NCBI RefSeq assembly: GCF_002105285.1
Contig: NZ_MUHR01000005.1
Location: 1-64,000 of the forward strand
Origin: Planktotalea arctica
Lineage (GTDB): Bacteria > Pseudomonadota > Alphaproteobacteria > Rhodobacterales > Rhodobacteraceae
Length of the DNA: 64,000 bases
Reading direction: 5' to 3'
The translations under genes and the position numbers were made by a program. Positions 1 through 8,384 of the stretch are shown here, one piece after another (positions within the stretch are counted from its first letter, which is position 1; every line of letters starts with the position of its first letter). The notes beneath the pieces are model-generated. The model ran no database searches and was not told the origin of the DNA. It saw only the letters and a list, made by a program, of their open reading frames with translations.

Positions 1-21
1 AACAATATAGTCGTTGGCCAT
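1..21 (-). CDS. ahcY: Adenosylhomocysteinase, N-terminal fragment cut by window edge (probable)
   Basis: Only the first seven codons (MANDYIV) are in the window, preceded by a strong ribosome binding site (GAGGAGAG) at good spacing. The N-terminus resembles that of Rhodobacterales S-adenosylhomocysteine hydrolase, which splits the by-product of methylation reactions into adenosine and homocysteine. In Rhodobacter, ahcY lies close to senC-regA, and regA is only about 3.4 kb away here, which supports the call. Seven residues cannot prove it; any gene with this short start would look the same. Confidence 0.45.
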
Positions 22-128
22 GACGGCTCTCTCCTCAAAACACTCTTATTCTGCTGTGCAGATAGCACTGAGTGTCTATTGTTTCAAACACTAGACGAAA
101 CAAGGGTCAGAGCGCAGCGAAACTGTGA

Positions 129-593
129 TTAACGCTCGCCGGGAAAAAAGCCCTGCCAGTTTTCATCGCCCGCTTCGATATTGGCAGCGCGGCGCAAGGC
201 CCAGCGCGCGCGAATGGCTTTGGAGACATTGAGATAGAGCGCACCGTCGTGCACACTCCAGGCATCGGGATCACCAGACGCGAAATAGCCGCGCGACATG
301 GCGAAGGCGCAATAGCCGCCATAATGCGGGGCGTACTTATCTGGATCAGCACTGAAGGTCGTGAGGTTTTCAGCATTGGCAAAATGAAACATCGTGCCTT
401 TGTGCATTACGCTGAACGCGTCACTCCCCATGACACCATCCCCGCCGCTCAGCGAGAAATAGGCGACGACGTCACGCCCCGTCGCGGCGAGACCGCTGCC
501 AATGTCGTACCAACGCGGCTCTGTGCTCGCAAAGGCGGGCATCGCAACAGTTGCTGCACCAAGCGCTATAATTTTTCGACGCGAGAAGATCAT
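129..593 (-). CDS. YHS domain-containing exported protein
   Basis: A protein of 154 residues. The chosen ATG has an AAGGAAA ribosome binding site seven bases upstream; the frame extends further up but without such a site. The N-terminus reads SRRKIIALGAA followed by a hydrophobic stretch and a cleavage-like AFAS, a signal peptide with a twin-arginine (Tat) look. The mature part carries a YHS-type domain: GRDVVAYF near the start, then HFANAENLTTFSADPDKYAPHYGGYCAFAMSRG, the usual pattern in periplasmic YHS proteins. The family is thought to bind metal or ligand in the periplasm, but its function is not established. It is transcribed toward the presumed ahcY. Confidence 0.75.
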   Translation of the reverse strand: MIFSRRKIIALGAATVAMPAFASTEPRWYDIGSGLAATGRDVVAYFSLSGGDGVMGSDAFSVMHKGTMFHFANAENLTTFSADPDKYAPHYGGYCAFAMSRGYFASGDPDAWSVHDGALYLNVSKAIRARWALRRAANIEAGDENWQGFFPGER

Positions 594-674
594 GGCAAGT
601 TTCCTTTTCATCTGGGGGCGGGCTGCGTTACATCTTGCCCTCAAATTAGGAATTGAAATTCACGGAGTCTCCCC

Positions 675-1265
675 TTGTCACAGAAACGTGCTTGGCAGCG
701 CATGCTCTCGGGTCGCAGGCTCGATCTTTTGGACCCCACTCCGGTGGATATCGAAGTCGAGGATATCGCCCATGGGTTGGCCTTCGTTGCGCGCTGGAAT
801 GGCCAAACCAAAGGGGATTTTGCCTATTCAGTTGCCGAACACTCCTTGCTTGTCGAGGCGCTTTTCAGCCGCATGCAGCCCTCTGCACCCGTAAAGTGGC
901 AACTGGCCGCTTTGTTACATGACGCGCCCGAATATGTCATTGGCGACATGATCAGCCCCGTGAAAACCGCCATCGGCCCCAGTTACGGCGTGCTGGATGA
1001 TCGCCTGACGGCGGCGATTCATATCAGGTTTGGCTTGCCTGCAACGCTTCCAGCCGCAGTGAAGAAGCAAATCAAAAAGGCGGACCGGATCAGCGCATGG
1101 CTGGAAGCAGTGCAAATCGCGGGCTTCACCGAAAAGGAAGCGGATCAGTTCTTCGGCAAGCCCGATCCGGCGATGATCGAGGGGCTGTCGATCCGCTTGC
1201 GCGCGCCCCTTGAAGCGCGCAATGAATTTACCCAGCGCCATGCTGAATTATTAGAAAAGATGTGA
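675..1265 (+). CDS. HD-domain phosphohydrolase, YfbR-like
   Basis: A protein of 196 residues with an HD metal-dependent phosphohydrolase fold of the YfbR type. Visible are a metal-binding histidine in SVAEHSLLV, then HDAPEYVIGDMISPVK with the diagnostic His-Asp pair, and a later Asp in KKADRISAW. E. coli YfbR is a deoxynucleoside 5'-monophosphatase; substrate here is inferred only. The start is a TTG with a GGAG-like site upstream; the N-terminus RAWQRMLSGRRLDLLDPTP looks family-typical, favouring TTG over the internal ATG ten codons in. The stop overlaps the next gene's start (TGATG), so the two are probably co-translated. Confidence 0.8.
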   Translation: MSQKRAWQRMLSGRRLDLLDPTPVDIEVEDIAHGLAFVARWNGQTKGDFAYSVAEHSLLVEALFSRMQPSAPVKWQLAALLHDAPEYVIGDMISPVKTAIGPSYGVLDDRLTAAIHIRFGLPATLPAAVKKQIKKADRISAWLEAVQIAGFTEKEADQFFGKPDPAMIEGLSIRLRAPLEARNEFTQRHAELLEKM

Positions 1266-1753
1266 TGGCAATTTCTATTCGACCCTACCAGATCGGTGAT
1301 GCGCCACAGATGGCTGACATCCTGAACGAGATTATCGAGATCGGCGGCACCACCGCCTATCTTTCCCCGCTCTCGGCTGAAAAGATGAAAGCCAAAATTG
1401 CCGGTGGCGGCGAGAGGGCCCGCTGGAACATTGCGGTTGACGAAAACGAACAGATCATTGGTTTTCAATGGGCGGAGCCACATTCGCTGTTGCCGCCAGA
1501 GGCGGCCAGCATCGCCACCTTCGTGCGCGTTGGCGTCGTTGGCGGCGGCATTGGCTCCAAACTGTTCGCAGTCACATGCGCTCAGATGCGCGCGCTCGGG
1601 TTTATTTGGATCAATGCCTCGATCCGCTCCGACAATGCGAGCGGGCTCAGCTATTACACCAAGATGGGCTTTCAGGATTGGAGCATCGAGCCGGACGCCG
1701 CTCTTAGCGATGGGCGCATCGTTGGGAAAACCCACAAGCGCTACAATTTATGA
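1265..1753 (+). CDS. GNAT family N-acetyltransferase
   Basis: A protein of 162 residues with the GCN5-related N-acetyltransferase fold. The acetyl-CoA-binding motif A is seen as VRVGVVGGGIGSKLF in the middle, followed by a typical C-terminal SDNASGLSYYTKMGF, where the Tyr-rich helix and beta-bulge end the fold. This subgroup often acetylates small amines such as phosphinothricin-like or amino-acid substrates, but nothing here fixes the substrate. An ATG overlaps the stop of the HD gene; a GTG one codon upstream is also possible. Translational coupling suggests a two-gene operon. Confidence 0.8.
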   Translation: MAISIRPYQIGDAPQMADILNEIIEIGGTTAYLSPLSAEKMKAKIAGGGERARWNIAVDENEQIIGFQWAEPHSLLPPEAASIATFVRVGVVGGGIGSKLFAVTCAQMRALGFIWINASIRSDNASGLSYYTKMGFQDWSIEPDAALSDGRIVGKTHKRYNL

Positions 1754-1894
1754 GAATCTCAATAACCCTAGGCGTGTATTTTCCAAATTCTTAGGTGTTT
1801 TTCGTAGTTTATGAGACAGCAATCACAATTCCGCCTCAAATGGGAACCATAAGAAGACGATGCCGATGGCTTGGCGTCGAATAAGGAATACCAA

Positions 1895-2617
1895 ATGCGC
1901 ACTTCTCGTATCGCACTCTCTACAGCAATAGCACTTGCTCTTTCAGGGTGCATGCCGTCGAACGAACCAATGTTCAGTTCGCGGGGTGCCGTTTCCAGCG
2001 AAATCACAAAAAGCAATGCTTCGAGCGAAATCCTAATGGCCGAGCAAACCAGCGCATTGACGCAAATGACCCGTGATATCATTCGCAAATCCACATTAAA
2101 CGGAGCCGCGATCGGCGCGATTGCAGGCTGCGGCATGGCTGTTTTATCCGCGGGCAATGCTAAAAGCTGTGTAACGGCTGCCCTTTCGGGCGGCGCCGTT
2201 GGTGCGGTCGCAGGGAACATAAAAGGCAGACAGCACGCCGCGAAGCGTGTCGCACTGGTCTCTCCCAGCGCACTTGTTCGCTCGATCGGCAAAGCCGACG
2301 ATCGCATGGATGCAGTCACACGCGACCTTCCCGAACTGTTGAAACAGCAAGATGCAGAGCTTGTAACACTCAACAGCCAGGTTAGCGCGGGGCAAATCAC
2401 AGAGGCCCAGTTCACGCAGCGTTTCGAAGTGATCAAGGCTAACCGCCAACAGCTTGCCGAAGCGCTCAGCCTGAGCGCCGCACAGGCCGAGGAAGCGCAT
2501 ACAAATCTCGAAAACGCCCAATCCAAAGGGCAAACCGGCCTTGAGTGGCACCTGAGTGCAACACAAAACCTTGCGCGCGAAGCGACCTCTGCGCGCTCGG
2601 CAATCTCGCTTCTTTGA
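1895..2617 (+). CDS. Lipoprotein with glycine-zipper segment, unknown function (paralogue A)
   Basis: A protein of 240 residues that I do not recognise. The ATG is preceded by AAGGA. Residues 1-19 are a lipoprotein signal peptide ending in LALSGC, with Cys19 as the lipidation site. Around residues 70-115 are two small-residue runs (GAAIGAIAGCGM and GGAVGAVAGN) of glycine-zipper type, which in other lipoproteins insert into or pack against membranes. The C-terminal half is highly helical and heptad-rich. It is clearly similar to the C-terminal half of the next lipoprotein: both share LPxLLxxQDxEL and a terminal QxLAR region. A strong terminator follows, so the two paralogues are separately transcribed or attenuated. 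Confidence 0.7.
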   Translation: MRTSRIALSTAIALALSGCMPSNEPMFSSRGAVSSEITKSNASSEILMAEQTSALTQMTRDIIRKSTLNGAAIGAIAGCGMAVLSAGNAKSCVTAALSGGAVGAVAGNIKGRQHAAKRVALVSPSALVRSIGKADDRMDAVTRDLPELLKQQDAELVTLNSQVSAGQITEAQFTQRFEVIKANRQQLAEALSLSAAQAEEAHTNLENAQSKGQTGLEWHLSATQNLAREATSARSAISLL

Positions 2618-2641
2618 ACTCACAGACATTTTAAGAACGCT

Positions 2642-2669
2642 CAGTCACCTTCGGGTGACTGTTTTTTTT
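2642..2669 (+). terminator. Rho-independent terminator after lipoprotein A
   Basis: A perfect 8-bp stem (CAGTCACC / GGTGACTG) closed by a TTCG tetraloop and followed directly by eight T residues. It begins 25 bases after the stop codon of the first lipoprotein gene. This is one of the cleanest intrinsic terminators in the window. Confidence 0.9.
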
Positions 2670-2810
2670 GTCACTCGCCATTAAGAAGAATACAAAAACG
2701 CGAACAATCTTTCGAAAAATGGAAACAGTTCACATTCTTGCCTTAATTCAGCTGCTTACTCATTTACAGATACGCGCAGTGGTTGATTTGAAAAAGTAGG
2801 AATTGGTAAA

Positions 2811-3365
2811 ATGCGGATTGTGGCAAGCGTCATACTATTGGGACTTTCGTTCTTGATTTCAGGCTGTACCAACAGTCCTGACACAACTTTCGCAACGCGC
2901 AACGCTGAGGTCGATTTCGATCTCCAAAGCATTGTGCGCACGCAGTCCAACGACATGCTAAGCCTTACAAGCGATCTGAAAAACCATGCAATAAGCGGTT
3001 TTCGATCTGCTAAAAAACTCGACCGCGATCTGGAAAAAACCGTCATCCATATGGATCAGCTTCACATGAATCTACCCGCCCTGCTTGCGGCGCAGGACAT
3101 GGAACTAGCCGAACTTCGCGATATGATCAACAAAGGCATGGCTGACCAAAACGCACTTACCCTGCGCGCACAAGAGGTGCAGACCTATCGCAAATCCCTC
3201 GTCGGATCGCTCGATGCGAGCGCGAAGCGCGCGAATATCACAGCCATCAGTCTAGAAAGCAATTATGCGACGGGGCGCGCCGATCTGGCCAGTCCAACGC
3301 ATACCGCCCAAGATCTTGCCCGTGATCTGCGCGCAGCGCGCACGATGATCGAAATGCAGCTTTAA
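2811..3365 (+). CDS. Lipoprotein, unknown function (paralogue B)
   Basis: A protein of 184 residues, not recognised as a named family. Residues 1-19 form a lipoprotein signal peptide ending in FLISGC with Cys19 lipidated, the same position as in its upstream neighbour. The rest is predicted mostly helical and without aromatic-rich core patterns, more like an extended coiled-coil than an enzyme. From LPALLAAQDMEL onward it aligns with the upstream lipoprotein, with matching QD, LE, G and QxLAR positions, so the pair looks like an old tandem duplication. It lacks the glycine-zipper segment of its partner. Confidence 0.7.
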   Translation: MRIVASVILLGLSFLISGCTNSPDTTFATRNAEVDFDLQSIVRTQSNDMLSLTSDLKNHAISGFRSAKKLDRDLEKTVIHMDQLHMNLPALLAAQDMELAELRDMINKGMADQNALTLRAQEVQTYRKSLVGSLDASAKRANITAISLESNYATGRADLASPTHTAQDLARDLRAARTMIEMQL

Positions 3366-3376
3366 TATAGAAAACG

Positions 3377-3391
3377 CCACCCATAGGGTGG
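3377..3391. terminator. Convergent hairpin between lipoprotein B and regA
   Basis: A 6-bp stem CCACCC / GGGTGG with a three-base loop between two convergent genes. On the minus strand it is followed by a CGTTTTC T-rich stretch, so it most likely ends regA transcripts; on the plus strand the T-tract is poor. Confidence 0.55.
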
Positions 3392-3402
3392 TGGAATTGT
3401 CC

Positions 3403-3957
3403 CTAACGGGGGCTGCGCTTTGCCAAAATACGCTGCAATGTGCGCCGATGCATATTGAGGCGACGGGCGGTTTCGCTCACATTGCGATCGCATAGCTCAT
3501 AAACACGCTGAATATGCTCCCAGCGCACACGATCGGCGCTCATCGGATTTTCCGGAGGCGGGGGAAGTGCGTCGCCCGTTGCCAGCAACGCGTTGGTCAC
3601 ATCCGTCGCATCCGCAGGCTTGGATAGGTAATCCGTCGCACCGATCTTGACCGCAGCAACCGCCGTCGCAATCGCTCCGTAGCCCGTCAAAACGACAATG
3701 CGGCTTTCGGGGCGTTTCTCGCGCAGCACTTCAACCACATCAAGACCATTGCCATCCTCGAGCCTCAGATCGACCACGGCAAAGGCCGTCGGGCGCGCCG
3801 TCGCAATGGCCTTGCCTGCCGCTACAGAACCAGCGGTTTCCACTTCGAACCCGCGCTTCTCCATCGCTTTAGCAAGGCGTCGCAAAAAAGGTTCGTCATC
3901 ATCTACAAGCAAAAGGGACTTGTCTTCACCGATGTCTTGAAGCGCTTCAGTGTTCAC
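3403..3957 (-). CDS. regA: Redox response regulator RegA (PrrA/ActR family)
   Basis: A protein of 184 residues, the same length as Rhodobacter capsulatus RegA. The receiver domain fills residues 14-125, with the acidic pocket in LLLVDDD and the phospho-acceptor at Asp63 in VVDLRLEDGNGL. A proline-rich linker (ALPPPPENP) leads to a Fis-type helix-turn-helix at the C-terminus, VRWEHIQRVYELC through NVSETARRLNMHRRTLQRIL, which is nearly invariant in this family. RegA globally controls aerobic and anaerobic energy genes in response to RegB. The start is a GTG with a GGGAGG site seven bases upstream; an upstream TTG would lie on that site. It follows senC in one transcription unit. Confidence 0.96.
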   Translation of the reverse strand: MNTEALQDIGEDKSLLLVDDDEPFLRRLAKAMEKRGFEVETAGSVAAGKAIATARPTAFAVVDLRLEDGNGLDVVEVLREKRPESRIVVLTGYGAIATAVAAVKIGATDYLSKPADATDVTNALLATGDALPPPPENPMSADRVRWEHIQRVYELCDRNVSETARRLNMHRRTLQRILAKRSPR

Positions 3958-4044
3958 GAGAGGACCTCCCAAGGATGCGTATTTTTTAGACTTTTACGCA
4001 TCTTGCGCGAATGGTCAAACCTTTGTCGCAGATCACGCACGATC

Positions 4045-4665
4045 CTAGCTGTTATCTACAAAGCACTGGATCGTGTCAGCCATCTGATCTGCCTGAATTT
4101 CACGGCGAAAGAACTCGACAAAGCCTTGTTCTGGCAGAACCAAATAGGAGAAGGTCGAATGATCCACTAGGTAGTATTCGTCTTCTGCAGGCTGAGCTTT
4201 ATAGTAGGTCCGATAGGCTTGGCTGGCCGCCTTGACCTGAGCCGGCGATCCTGTGAGGCCAATCATTTTTTCATGCAAGTTATCAGCAAATTCACCAACC
4301 ACCTGAGGCGTGTCACGCTCTGGATCAACAGTAATGAAAACCGGTGTGATCGAGGTTCCGCGCTCTTGCAGAATGTCGGTGACTTCCGCGTTGCGCGATG
4401 TGTCGAGCGGGCAAACATCCGGGCAGAACGTATATCCGAAGTAGATCAGCGAGGGTTCGGTGATCACATCCGTGTCGCTCACTTCTGCACCCGTTTCATC
4501 AAGCAGCGTGAAGGGGCCGCCGATCTGGCTTGTACCGCCTGCGACCTGGCCAATCCGGCACTCTGCAAACTGATCATCCGATCCACCAAACAGGGTGAAC
4601 ACCCAGATACCAGCAAGAGCCAAAACCACAGAGATCGCGGCAAAAATAGCAAGAAGGCGGGTCAT
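4045..4665 (-). CDS. senC: SCO1/SenC-family copper chaperone (PrrC)
   Basis: A protein of 206 residues with one N-terminal membrane anchor (about residues 4-27) and a periplasmic thioredoxin-like domain. The copper ligands typical of Sco proteins are present: Cys81 and Cys85 in the CPDVCP motif and His169 in LVDHSTF. It delivers copper to, or keeps reduced, the CuA or CuB centre of cytochrome oxidase and feeds into RegB signalling in Rhodobacter. The ATG used has a GGAG six bases upstream. It is divergent from regB and 87 bases upstream of regA, the classical senC-regA arrangement. Confidence 0.95.
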   Translation of the reverse strand: MTRLLAIFAAISVVLALAGIWVFTLFGGSDDQFAECRIGQVAGGTSQIGGPFTLLDETGAEVSDTDVITEPSLIYFGYTFCPDVCPLDTSRNAEVTDILQERGTSITPVFITVDPERDTPQVVGEFADNLHEKMIGLTGSPAQVKAASQAYRTYYKAQPAEDEYYLVDHSTFSYLVLPEQGFVEFFRREIQADQMADTIQCFVDNS

Positions 4666-4804
4666 AAACATCTCCAACTGTGACAGCGAGGTGATTGATT
4701 CATAGTGTCGTCTGCGCCTATCACTTGAAGCGTCGGTTGAAAATGCACCATGGCGTGAAGCCCTGCGACAGATTGAGGCGCAGGTAAATGAGCAAGGCGA
4801 ACCT
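4666..4804. promoter_or_regulatory. Divergent regB / senC-regA control region
   Basis: This 139-base gap must hold the promoters for both regB and senC-regA. I could not identify convincing -35/-10 pairs or a good RegA-type GCGGC-N5-GTCGC site by eye. The frame in front of the regB ATG stays open for 33 codons back to a TAG, with no ATG, GTG or TTG in it. Confidence 0.5.
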
Positions 4805-6199
4805 ATGAGTGATCTGAATATCTATTCGCCCTTGGGGCAACAGCGCCACAACTGGGTGCGCCTTCGCACGATGATCATCCTACGCTGGGTCGCAATATTC
4901 GGGCAGATCGTTGCTATCACGGTGGCGCAGAGGCTTTATAACCTCCAGTTGGAACTGGGCCTGTGCTACCTTGCTATCGGCGTGTCGATCATTGGCAATC
5001 TGATCGCGATATTCGTCTTTCCAGAGAACAAGCGCCTCTCGGAAATTGAGAACCTGCTGATGGTTGTCTTTGATCTTTTACAACTGTCGTTCCTGCTGTT
5101 TCTAACGGGCGGCCTGCACAATCCTTTCGCGCTTTTGTTGCTTGGGCCCGTCACCGTTTCTGCCGCCATCATGTCGCTGCGCTCAACCGTAGTGCTTGGC
5201 GTGCTCGCTTTGATCATCGTAACAGTCTTGGCGCAATATCACCTGCCGCTGCGCACCGAAGAGGGGTTCATCCTGCGCGTTCCAAGCGTTTTCGTCTTCG
5301 GTAATTGGGTCGCCTTCGTAATCGCGCTACTATTCTTAAGTGCCTATTCATGGAAAACCACCAATGAAATGCACACGATGTCCGATGCGCTGCAAGCGAC
5401 CTATCTGGCCTTGTCGCGCGAACAAAAGCTGACCGATCTTGGCGGTGTCGTCGCCGCTGCCGCGCATGAACTTGGCACGCCTTTGGCTACAATCAAACTG
5501 GCAAGCGCCGAGTTGATAGAAGAACTGGCCGATCGCCCCGACCTTGCCGAAGATGCCCGCCTGATCCGCCAGCAGGCTGATCGTTGCCGCGATATTCTTC
5601 GCTCTATGGGCCGCGCAGGAAAGGACGATCTTCACCTGCGCAAAGCGCCGCTTAGCACTGTCCTCGAAGAAGCGGCAGAGCCGCATTTGGATCGCGGTAA
5701 ATTCATCACCTTCGAATACAATGGCCAAGAGGGTTTGCGTGACGTTCAGCCAGAAATCCTGCGTCGACCGGAGATCATTCATGGGATCAGAAATCTTGTG
5801 CAAAATGCCGTCGATTTTTCCGAACAGAATGTCTGGGTTGAATGCGAGTGGGCAGACGACAGAATTTCCGTGCGGATCGTGGATGATGGCAATGGCTTTC
5901 CTGCTCATCTGATCGGACGTATCGGCGATCCTTTCGTGAGCCGGCGAAAGACCGAAAGGGAACGCAAAGCGAGACCGGAATATGAGGGGATGGGGCTTGG
6001 GCTATTTATCGCCAAAACCCTGCTGGAAAGATCAGGAGCCGAGCTCAGCTTTGCCAACGGATCAAGTCCGTTTTCCGGCGATCGGCATGAAAAGCGCGGC
6101 GCTATCGTTGAAGTGGTGTGGCCACGCAATATGATTGATGCCGCCTTCTCGGAAGTCGCTGAGATTACGGGGGAAAATCGACGAAACCCAACACATTAA
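4805..6199 (+). CDS. regB: Redox sensor histidine kinase RegB (PrrB)
   Basis: A protein of 464 residues. The first 185 residues are a membrane domain with about six transmembrane helices and contain the ubiquinone-binding motif GGLHNPF (residues 102-108). The dimerisation domain carries the phosphorylated His221 in AAAAHELGTPLATIKLAS, and Cys261 in ADRCRDILRSMG corresponds to the redox-active cysteine of R. capsulatus RegB. The ATP-binding domain shows the N box (RNLVQNAVDF), G1 (VDDGNGF) and G2 (GMGLGLFIAKTLLE). It phosphorylates RegA when the quinone pool is reduced. Divergent from senC-regA, as in other Rhodobacterales. Confidence 0.97.
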   Translation: MSDLNIYSPLGQQRHNWVRLRTMIILRWVAIFGQIVAITVAQRLYNLQLELGLCYLAIGVSIIGNLIAIFVFPENKRLSEIENLLMVVFDLLQLSFLLFLTGGLHNPFALLLLGPVTVSAAIMSLRSTVVLGVLALIIVTVLAQYHLPLRTEEGFILRVPSVFVFGNWVAFVIALLFLSAYSWKTTNEMHTMSDALQATYLALSREQKLTDLGGVVAAAAHELGTPLATIKLASAELIEELADRPDLAEDARLIRQQADRCRDILRSMGRAGKDDLHLRKAPLSTVLEEAAEPHLDRGKFITFEYNGQEGLRDVQPEILRRPEIIHGIRNLVQNAVDFSEQNVWVECEWADDRISVRIVDDGNGFPAHLIGRIGDPFVSRRKTERERKARPEYEGMGLGLFIAKTLLERSGAELSFANGSSPFSGDRHEKRGAIVEVVWPRNMIDAAFSEVAEITGENRRNPTH

Positions 6200-6266
6200 G
6201 GCACCGCTTAATTAAATATTAACCTTGCACTCATTACGGTGAACCCGGTTTTCTAAGGAATTGGGC

Positions 6267-7862
6267 ATGCTTGTAACTTTCACTTGGATCGATCTTGGCA
6301 TCGTCGTCGCGGCGGCCCTGTTCACAGCCCTCATTTTACTGATGGCGACAAGTAAGATCCAGCGGGGAAACGTGAGCCAGCAGGAACGCGCGGCGCTGCC
6401 TGTCGCGGGCCAAACGTTAAGTTTCGACTTTGATCTCTCTGGCCAGCTATTGTTCACCAACGAAGCCGGGGCGACCCTTCTCGATGAACTTGAAATTCCC
6501 GACCCGGACTGGGCGCAATTTCGCGCGATGTTCCTTGATAGATTTCCTGATCTTCCGGGCGGTATCGTCGCCTCAGACAAGCCCCGCCTAAGCACGCACA
6601 TGCCCTGCTCGTGTGCAGATCCTATGGAGCTTGAGCTGGAGCAGCACGCAAGCGGACTTTCGATTAACCTTCGCAATCGCGGCTTCGACGCGCTGCGCCA
6701 TAGCGCGAACCTTCATCGAACGCTTGCCAGCTTGCCCAACCTAGACCTAATCCGAACCGTCTGTGAACAGGCACCTTTTCCGATTTGGCAATCTTTTTCA
6801 GATGGCTCTATCGGCTGGTCGAATGGGCGATATCAATCACTTGATACCCATGTTGTTCGCCAAAACGGGGTCAAAGGCAGGCCTCTGTTTATCCTACCGG
6901 ATTCACTTGCCGATGCAGGCAAACCTGTGCGCGTATCCCTGAAAGATATAGAGCATAACCGGACTTACTGGTTTGATGTATCGCGAGAGAAATTTGAAAC
7001 TGGTCATCTGAATTTTGCGGTCGATATCCACGCGGTTGTGAACGCCGAATCTGCCCAACGCAATTTTGTTCAAACGCTCGCTAAAACCTTTGCCCATCTT
7101 GCGATCGGCCTCGCAATCTTTGACCGCAACAGACAACTTGTCTTGTTCAATCCGTCATTAATCGATCTGACCGAACTGCGTCCGGACTACCTGACGGCAC
7201 GGCCAAATTTATTTTCATTCTTCGATCAATTGCGCGATAATCATGTCATGCCGGAACCCAAAAACTACGCCTCTTGGCGCGAGCGTATTGCGGACGTCAT
7301 TTCAGCTGCATGCGACGATAATTTCAACGAAACCTGGCATCTACCCAATGGTTTGACCTACCGCGTGACAGGCAGGCCACACCCGGATGGCGCAATTGCT
7401 TTCCTCTTTGAAGATATAAGTGCCGAGATTTCCTTAACTCGTCGTTTTCGCGGCGAGGCCGATATCACCCGTTCTGCACTTGATGCGCTTGAGGACAGTC
7501 TCGCGATTTTCAATCAGGCCGGATTTTTGCAACTCAGCAATCGCGCAATGGGGCGGTTCTTCGATCCCAGAAAACCGTCTCCACTTGAGAAAATGAACAT
7601 CCGCGAAGTCACGTATTTGTGGCAGGAGCAATTCCAGCCAAGTCCAGCATGGGGTGAAATTCGCGACTTCATCACCGGCAATGCCGAGCGTGAAACATGG
7701 AGCACGCAATTGCGTCACGTCGATGGCGACCGCTTTGATTTGCAAGTTTCCCCTTTGGTGTCTGGCGCAACTTTAGTCACGTTTCGCTATGCCCTCGCAA
7801 AGCAAGGGAAAGGCCTCGAAACTACCTCCAAATCGAAGCGATCTTCAACCGTCGCAGCCTAG
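6267..7862 (+). CDS. Membrane-anchored multi-PAS protein without output domain
   Basis: A protein of 531 residues; the ATG has a TAAGGAA site seven bases upstream. One transmembrane helix lies at about residues 6-30. The rest consists of PAS-like modules: a poorly conserved one at about 45-130 containing a CSC pair, one near 160-250, and two clearer ones (FAHLAIGLAIFDRNRQLVLFNPSL at about 275-390 and ALDALEDSLAIFNQAGFLQLSNRA at about 405-510). The last two resemble the PAS_7 type common in Rhodobacterales. There is no histidine kinase, GGDEF, EAL or helix-turn-helix region, so it either works through a partner or is a degenerate kinase. The neighbours regB and tsaE do not fix its role. Confidence 0.7.
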   Translation: MLVTFTWIDLGIVVAAALFTALILLMATSKIQRGNVSQQERAALPVAGQTLSFDFDLSGQLLFTNEAGATLLDELEIPDPDWAQFRAMFLDRFPDLPGGIVASDKPRLSTHMPCSCADPMELELEQHASGLSINLRNRGFDALRHSANLHRTLASLPNLDLIRTVCEQAPFPIWQSFSDGSIGWSNGRYQSLDTHVVRQNGVKGRPLFILPDSLADAGKPVRVSLKDIEHNRTYWFDVSREKFETGHLNFAVDIHAVVNAESAQRNFVQTLAKTFAHLAIGLAIFDRNRQLVLFNPSLIDLTELRPDYLTARPNLFSFFDQLRDNHVMPEPKNYASWRERIADVISAACDDNFNETWHLPNGLTYRVTGRPHPDGAIAFLFEDISAEISLTRRFRGEADITRSALDALEDSLAIFNQAGFLQLSNRAMGRFFDPRKPSPLEKMNIREVTYLWQEQFQPSPAWGEIRDFITGNAERETWSTQLRHVDGDRFDLQVSPLVSGATLVTFRYALAKQGKGLETTSKSKRSSTVAA

Positions 7863-7910
7863 GCGCATTTCACGGTTTCGCCTTGCTTCAAAGCGCCGTA
7901 CCTTGGCACC

Positions 7911-8384
7911 ATGAGCAACGCTGCGCGCCCCTTGATCCTCGCGTCACCCGACGCAACCGCCGCCCTCGCCCGGCGTTTCGGTACAGCCCTGCGTGCAGGC
8001 GACACGCTGCTATTGCAAGGCGACATCGGCGCTGGCAAAAGCTATTTCGCGCGCGCTTTGATCCAGTCCTTGCAAGATATTCCCGAGGACGTGCCCTCGC
8101 CCACCTTCACGCTTGTGCAGACCTACGACACACGTCTGGGCGAGCTTTGGCACGCGGATCTGTACCGGCTAGGCGATCCGGGCGAAGTCGAAGAACTTGG
8201 GCTCACCGAAGCCCTCACAAGCGCAATCTGCCTGATCGAATGGCCCGATCGGCTTGGCACACTCACGCCCTCCGCCGCAGCGGTTCTGACGTTTGACATC
8301 CTAGGGCGCGAAGAGCATCGCCGCATCACGCTGACCGGCCAAAACTGCGACCTTATGCGCAGACTTTCGAAAGCTATGACATGA
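7911..8384 (+). CDS. tsaE: tRNA threonylcarbamoyladenosine biosynthesis ATPase TsaE
   Basis: A protein of 157 residues, the usual size for TsaE (YjeE). The Walker A motif is GDIGAGKSYFAR near residue 40, followed by the switch-like SPTFTLVQTY and the conserved HADLYRL and LIEWPDRL motifs. With TsaB and TsaD it forms the complex that places N6-threonylcarbamoyl on A37 of ANN-decoding tRNAs in the cytoplasm. Its stop codon overlaps the start of the kinase gene downstream (ATGA), opening a run of overlapping genes up to addA. Confidence 0.95.
   Translation: MSNAARPLILASPDATAALARRFGTALRAGDTLLLQGDIGAGKSYFARALIQSLQDIPEDVPSPTFTLVQTYDTRLGELWHADLYRLGDPGEVEELGLTEALTSAICLIEWPDRLGTLTPSAAAVLTFDILGREEHRRITLTGQNCDLMRRLSKAMT

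Noticed and set aside
22-128. SAH or SAM riboswitch upstream of the presumed ahcY
   Set aside because: No stems or conserved bases of known riboswitch classes could be drawn in this short leader.
1754-1894. Small gene or RNA before the first lipoprotein
   Set aside because: No start with ribosome binding site and no stable hairpin seen in this 141-base gap.
4666-4804. RegA-binding site in the regB / senC gap
   Set aside because: Only weak partial matches to GCGGC-N5-GTCGC; not enough to call.
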